Part shown: positions 59,992 through 64,000 of the stretch, one piece after another | Layout: each line of letters starts with the position of its first letter | Numbering within the stretch: position 1 is the stretch's first letter | Source: an uncultured Roseobacter sp. | Lineage (GTDB): Bacteria; Pseudomonadota; Alphaproteobacteria; Rhodobacterales; Rhodobacteraceae | Length of the DNA: 64,000 nt | Assembly: GCF_947496515.1 (NCBI RefSeq) | Contig: NZ_CANMDB010000002.1 | Span: 434,001-498,000, forward strand | Direction: 5' to 3' | Notes under the pieces: model-generated | Seen by the model: only the letters and a program-made list of their open reading frames with translations | Databases searched by the model: none | What the model was told of the DNA's origin: nothing | Made by a program: the position numbers and the translations under genes

Positions 59992-60167
59992 GCGAAAACC
60001 CTCCCTTTTCCGCGTGATGTCATGGCCTGTCCTTCAGGAAAGGCCGACCGATTTCTATCCCGTCTTCGCCCCGTCGTCCAGCCAGGGCTGGGTGGGACAA
60101 ACTGACCCTGCGACACCCATATGACCGCTCCGCAGATTTTCGATCCGGCGGTTGGCCAGCCATAGGC

Positions 60168-60887
60168 TCACGTCAGGTATCTAATCAGCACGTGGTTGAA
60201 GCCGTCGGGGTCCTCCAGATGCACGGCGTGACCGCAATCGGCAAAAACGCTGAGGCTGGTGCGCCGGATCTCTTGCCAGAGCCTCTCGACCTGTGGCCAG
60301 CGATAGGTGCGGTCGCGGTCACCCCAGATCACGAGCGTCTCGGGCGCAATCTCCGGCAGCCTCGCCTGACCGGACCAGCTTTCCATGGCGCTCAGCCCGG
60401 CGAGGATCGCCTCCAGCCCCGCATGCTCGGCAATGGCGGCACACGCCGCATATCCCGGCGACGCCTCGCTTTTGAGAAACCAGTTAGCGGCGATGCGCCG
60501 GGCGGTCGCCGCGGCCCCGTCGGCCCGCGCGCGCGCCTTGCTTTGCGCGATGGTTTCAAACCGGCCCGGCAGCACGCCGACAGACCCGGTCGCATAAAGG
60601 ATCAGCCTGTCGATCCGGTCCGGCACGCGATGCGCCATCTCCTGCACGATCATCCCGCCCATGGAGTGACCCAGCAGGTGAAACTTATGCACCTCGCGGC
60701 TGTCCAATTCGGCAAGCACCCAATCGGCAAAGCCACCGATGCTGTCGATGGGGGGCAGATCAGCGTTCAGACCGAACCCCGGCAGATCGAGCGCAATCAC
60801 TTCGCAGCAGTTCGCCAGTCCCGCGCGCTGCCCCTCCCATTGTGCGCTCCCGCCCATGAACCCATGGACGAGCACGAGCGGTGTCAC
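60168..60887 (-). CDS. Alpha/beta hydrolase
   Basis: 239 residues from GTG 60887, which overlaps the permease stop (GTGA), with an AGGG site. LVLVHGFMGGSAQW is the oxyanion strand, HLLGHSMGGMIVQE the nucleophile elbow (GHSMG) and FADCGHAVHLEDP the catalytic His. Full-length member of the haloalkane-dehalogenase/esterase superfamily. It is last in the betaine-type ABC operon and may hydrolyse an imported ester such as a choline derivative (inference). Confidence 0.83.
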   Translation of the reverse strand: MTPLVLVHGFMGGSAQWEGQRAGLANCCEVIALDLPGFGLNADLPPIDSIGGFADWVLAELDSREVHKFHLLGHSMGGMIVQEMAHRVPDRIDRLILYATGSVGVLPGRFETIAQSKARARADGAAATARRIAANWFLKSEASPGYAACAAIAEHAGLEAILAGLSAMESWSGQARLPEIAPETLVIWGDRDRTYRWPQVERLWQEIRRTSLSVFADCGHAVHLEDPDGFNHVLIRYLT

Positions 60888-62428
60888 TTGCGCTGACCCT
60901 GCACAATCCGGTCGAGGATCATCGCGCAGAAGAGGATCGCGAAGCCTGCGAGGATCCCCTGCCCCACGTTGGCGTATTGCAGCGCCTCCAGCACGTCTTC
61001 CCCCAGCCCTTTGGCGCCAATCAGCGAGGCGACGACCACCATAGCGAGCGACAGCATGATCGTCTGGTTGATGCCTGCCCGGATTGAGGGGCTCGCGAGC
61101 GGCAGATCCACCCGGGTGAGCAGGTACCACTTGTTGGCACCAAAGGAGATCGCGGCCTCTCGCACGCTATCGGGTACACCGCGCAGGCCCAGCACCGTGA
61201 GCCTCACGACAGGCGTGCCGCCAAAGATCATCGTGGTCACCACGGCAGCCGGTTTCCCGGTCCCGAAGAAGGCGATCACCGGGATCATGAAGACAAAGGC
61301 GGGCATCGTCTGCATGAAATCCATGATCGGCTGGATCGCGGCGTAAAACCGGGGCCGCCGTGCCGCGAACATGCCCAGCGGGATACCGATCAGGATCGAC
61401 AGGCACGCCGCGGTGCCCAGCAGGGCGAGCGTTGTCATCGCCTTTTCCCAGAATCCAAGCAGCCCCATGTAGGACAGAAAGGCACCGGAGTAGATGGCCA
61501 TGCGCACACCCGCCGTCAGCCAGGTCAGCAGGATGATCAGTGCTGCAATGACAATCCAGGGCGTGCTGACAAAGACGATCTCCAGCGCGTCCAGCACCAG
61601 CCTGATGACAAAGGTGATCCCGTCAAAAAGCGCGTCACCATTCAGCACCGCCCAGTTGAAGAAGTTCTCCACCCCTTCGATGCTGGTCAGACGGATATCC
61701 GGATCGGTCGGGAAATTACCCAGCAGATCGAACCTGCCCGGCAGGCTGTAGTGCAGCATCGCGGCGGTGACGATCAGGATCATGAAGATGGCGCTGAACA
61801 CGATGTGCGACACCGGCATACCCGACCGGATGGACCTGTCAGAAACCCAGTCCGAAAACCGCGCCTCCAGCGCCCAGTTGGCGACGGTGGCCTGCGCTGC
61901 CTTGACCAACACCAGCAAACACACACCGAGCAACACGATCTGCGGGCCCTGTGCGGCAAGCGCAGCGGCCTCTTCGCGGATACCGCCGATGTTCTGCTCA
62001 AGCCCTTCGACCGCACGGCGAAAGGCCTCCACCCGGTCCGAGCCGCTCTCGATGGCGGCGGCCAGTTGTTGGCGGCGCAGCTCCAGCGTGCCTTCGATGG
62101 AGGCGATGCGCGCCATGGCGTCCGCACCCAGATCCCCGAAGAGACCGCGCGCGATCTGCACCAGCGCCAGCGCCTCGATGATCAGGAAGGGCAGCGCCCA
62201 GGACCACAGACCGCGCGCCCCGAACCAGATGGGACCGAACAGCCCCGCCATGATGTTGAAGGTGGGGGTAAAACGGGCGGAGGCGCCGATCTTGTCGAAG
62301 TTTCGGATGTAGTAATCGGGGTTCGTGCGCACGAAGGTGCGAATGTTGTCGTGCCGCTCCTTGGCATAGGTGATGGCGGCTTCGCTGTTGGGATCGTCCA
62401 ACGGGTTCACTGTCCGTGCGTCCATCAT
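60884..62428 (-). CDS. Glycine-betaine/proline-type ABC permease (ProW-like)
   Basis: 514 residues, longer than ProW. The N-terminal part (1-130) has two helices and a coiled-coil-like loop (IASIEGTLELRRQQLAAAIE..) before the standard permease helices. AISFGANKWYLLTRVDLPLASPSIRAGINQTIM is the EAA coupling region and SLIGAKGLGEDVLEALQYANVGQGILAGF the ProW end. It overlaps the ATPase gene by 4 bases. It forms the channel for a quaternary-amine osmolyte or related compound. Confidence 0.88.
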   Translation of the reverse strand: MMDARTVNPLDDPNSEAAITYAKERHDNIRTFVRTNPDYYIRNFDKIGASARFTPTFNIMAGLFGPIWFGARGLWSWALPFLIIEALALVQIARGLFGDLGADAMARIASIEGTLELRRQQLAAAIESGSDRVEAFRRAVEGLEQNIGGIREEAAALAAQGPQIVLLGVCLLVLVKAAQATVANWALEARFSDWVSDRSIRSGMPVSHIVFSAIFMILIVTAAMLHYSLPGRFDLLGNFPTDPDIRLTSIEGVENFFNWAVLNGDALFDGITFVIRLVLDALEIVFVSTPWIVIAALIILLTWLTAGVRMAIYSGAFLSYMGLLGFWEKAMTTLALLGTAACLSILIGIPLGMFAARRPRFYAAIQPIMDFMQTMPAFVFMIPVIAFFGTGKPAAVVTTMIFGGTPVVRLTVLGLRGVPDSVREAAISFGANKWYLLTRVDLPLASPSIRAGINQTIMLSLAMVVVASLIGAKGLGEDVLEALQYANVGQGILAGFAILFCAMILDRIVQGQRK

Positions 62429-63486
62429 GATACCTCCGTCCCTTCGATCACGGTGCGCAACAGATCCGCGCGCGTGATCACGCCAATGTCGGTGCGGCCG
62501 CTCTGCACAAGGATCGGATTTTCCTCGTCGATGGCCAGTGTGATCAGTTTGCTGAGCGTTTCTTCCCCGTCGACCCGCGGCACATCCGCGGGGATTGGCC
62601 CTTTGCTTGCCACATAGGCGTCCACCGGTTGCATCACCGCATGGGCGTGCACGACCTTGAGCCGCGAGATCCCCGCGACGAAATCCGCCACGTAGTCATC
62701 CGCGGGGTTCATCACGATATCCTCCGCGGTGCCGGTCTGCACCACCATGCCGTCGCGCATGATGGCGATCCGGTCGCCGATGCGCACGGCCTCGTCCAGA
62801 TCATGCGTGATAAAGATGGTTGTCTTCTGCAGGATGGTCGACAGCCGGATGAACTCATCCTGCAACTGCCGCCGGATCAGCGGATCAAGCGCTGAGAACG
62901 GCTCGTCCATCAACAGCACATCCGGGTTGGCCGCCAGCGCCCGGGCCAGCCCCACCCGCTGCTGCATCCCACCCGACAGCTCATGGGCAAACTTGGACCC
63001 CCAGGCGCCCAGCTCCACAATGTCGAGGATCGCCGCCGCCTGCCGCATCCGTTCGTTCTTGGCCACCTGACGGATCTCCAGCGGCATCGCCACGTTGTCC
63101 AGCACGGACCGGTGCGGCATCAGGGCAAAGTTCTGAAAGACCATGCTGATCTTGCGGTTGCGAAAGCCCTGTAGCTCCTTCGGCCCGAGCGCCATCACAT
63201 CGGTGCCTTCAATGGCGATCTTGCCCGCGGTAGGTTCCAGCAACCGGTTGAAATGGCGCACCAGTGTGGATTTGCCGCTGCCCGACAGCCCCATGATGCA
63301 AAAGATCTCGCCGCGGTTTACCGAGAGGCTGACATCGGCAACCCCCACCACGGCGTTGAATTCCGCCAGCACCTCTGCCTTGGTCAGCCCGCGGTCCCGA
63401 ATGGCCTGCAGCGCCACCTCGGGTTTGCGGCCGAAGATCTTCCAGACGTTGGAAATTTCGACAACACGTTCGTCACCTGACGTCAT
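62425..63486 (-). CDS. Glycine-betaine-type ABC ATPase (ProV-like)
   Basis: 353 residues. Walker A GLSGSGKS, signature LSGGMQQRVGLARALAANPDVLLMDEPFSALDP, and the typical ProV Q-loop ISMVFQNFALMPHRSV; the C-terminus contains a single CBS-like part (SGRTDIGVITRADLLRTVIEG), shorter than in E. coli ProV. Ribosome site GAGGTG. A hairpin at 63510-63537 separates it from the binding-protein gene. Confidence 0.92.
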   Translation of the reverse strand: MTSGDERVVEISNVWKIFGRKPEVALQAIRDRGLTKAEVLAEFNAVVGVADVSLSVNRGEIFCIMGLSGSGKSTLVRHFNRLLEPTAGKIAIEGTDVMALGPKELQGFRNRKISMVFQNFALMPHRSVLDNVAMPLEIRQVAKNERMRQAAAILDIVELGAWGSKFAHELSGGMQQRVGLARALAANPDVLLMDEPFSALDPLIRRQLQDEFIRLSTILQKTTIFITHDLDEAVRIGDRIAIMRDGMVVQTGTAEDIVMNPADDYVADFVAGISRLKVVHAHAVMQPVDAYVASKGPIPADVPRVDGEETLSKLITLAIDEENPILVQSGRTDIGVITRADLLRTVIEGTEVS

Positions 63487-63509
63487 GGATCACCTCACCG
63501 TAAGAGGGG

Positions 63510-63537
63510 TGTCGGCACGAACGAATCCGTGCCGACA
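63510..63537. terminator. Perfect hairpin between binding-protein and ATPase genes
   Basis: TGTCGGCACG (63510-63519) and CGTGCCGACA (63528-63537) pair fully across an 8-base loop. In the minus-strand operon it follows the binding-protein stop and probably lowers transcription or stabilises the upstream mRNA, giving more binding protein than transporter. Confidence 0.65.
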
Positions 63538-63558
63538 GGTCAGCGTTGCGTGCGGTGC

Positions 63559-64000
63559 TCAGAGACCCAGCATCGCGTCAACACGGTCGGAATTGGCGTT
63601 CACCCAGTTCTTTGCGACCTCCGCGGCGTCCCGTCCCTGCGCGCTGATCTCAAACGCGAGGCTGCTCACATCGTCCGCGGTCAGCTCGAAATTGGCAAAG
63701 AACTCCGCAATCGCGGGCGACCGGTCGGCCAAAGACGTGGACCAGGCGATCTGCACCTCCTTGAGGTCGTCCTTGGAGGCGACCATGGATTTCTCATACC
63801 AGTCCGCATCATCAGACGGCTGCACCATCACGTATTTCGCAGGGTCAAAGGCCGGTTCAGTCAACATGGTCACGTCGAACATGTACCATACCGCATGGGG
63901 CTCGTAGCAGTAAAAGGCATAGCCCTCACCCTTGGCGATGCTGTCCTTGATCCGCGCCGTCTTGACGGCTTCTTCGGCGCGAACGGGCTCGATAAAGTCC
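63559..64000 (-). CDS. Glycine-betaine/choline-type substrate-binding protein (partial)
   Basis: The frame is open from the right edge to the stop at 63559, so only about 147 C-terminal residues are seen. GEGYAFYCYEPHAVWYMFDV has the aromatic residues that cage quaternary ammonium groups, and the end (AIAEFFANFELTADDVSSLAFEISAQGRDAAEVAKNWVNAN) is typical of OpuAC/ProX proteins. First gene of the four-gene operon. The start and signal peptide are outside the window. Confidence 0.88.
   Translation of the reverse strand, partial: DFIEPVRAEEAVKTARIKDSIAKGEGYAFYCYEPHAVWYMFDVTMLTEPAFDPAKYVMVQPSDDADWYEKSMVASKDDLKEVQIAWSTSLADRSPAIAEFFANFELTADDVSSLAFEISAQGRDAAEVAKNWVNANSDRVDAMLGL

Overview
The window reads as chromosomal DNA of an alphaproteobacterium of the Rhodobacteraceae (Roseobacter-type). 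The reasons are the high GC content, GTG/TTG starts with clear AGGAGG-type ribosome sites, TRAP transporters, a C-P lyase locus with two PhnE permeases, and betaine-type ABC uptake. No rRNA, tRNA, CRISPR array or intact insertion sequence was seen. Genes are tightly packed, with many 4-base ATGA/GTGA overlaps.

Layout. (1) 1-3862, minus strand: the end of an extracellular contractile injection system (eCIS) locus, with a tail sheath cut by the window edge, an Ala-rich coiled-coil protein and a candidate toxin payload that carries a glycosyltransferase-like domain behind a VIQGKF tag. (2) 4077-8405, plus: a DUF1203 gene, then a dctPQM TRAP transporter with a PEP-mutase/isocitrate-lyase family enzyme. 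(3) 8743-18451: a ubiX flavin prenyltransferase, a response regulator, a Lol-like lipid-export line (ATPase, FtsX-type permease, LolA-like carrier, outer-membrane barrel), a second response regulator with its kinase, and a transglutaminase-like protein. (4) 18828-31442: the most unusual part, two convergent operons that look like one undescribed biosynthetic cluster. The plus arm encodes an ectoine-synthase-like cupin, a KS-beta/KS-alpha pair, an acyl-CoA dehydrogenase, a free-standing adenylation enzyme, a carrier protein, diverged TrpD- and TrpC-like enzymes and a pseudo-receiver. The minus arm encodes diverged TrpF- and TrpA-like enzymes, an AfsA-type double hotdog with its halves swapped, an FAD oxidoreductase and an MFS exporter. 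(5) 31853-36659, plus: a second LolA-like protein, an MMPL/RND transporter and a UbiD-family decarboxylase, which probably extend the same system.

(6) 36820-40396, minus: a large GH9 cellulase-type enzyme and a small secreted protein. (7) 40617-56988: phosphonate uptake and C-P lyase (phnCDEE plus a hexapeptide transferase; phnF; phnGHI-x-J-x-KLN; phnM), split by an AsmA-like gene, creA and a decayed CheB/CheR-PAS-HWE histidine kinase. (8) 57032-59991, minus: a GMC oxidoreductase with its gluconate-dehydrogenase-type subunit 3, a glyoxalase-family gene and a ribbon-helix-helix protein. (9) 60168-64000, minus: a glycine-betaine/choline-type ABC importer and an alpha/beta hydrolase, cut at the window edge.

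Working model for regions 3-5 (inference): an amino acid, plausibly proline, is loaded on the carrier protein, oxidised and passed to the KS pair. Trp-pathway paralogues build or attach a ring from a PRPP-type precursor, UbiX/UbiD provide a prenyl-FMN-dependent decarboxylation, and the Lol/MMPL machinery moves a hydrophobic product to the outer membrane under two-component control. The Trp paralogues have lost residues that the tryptophan enzymes need, so a normal tryptophan role is unlikely.
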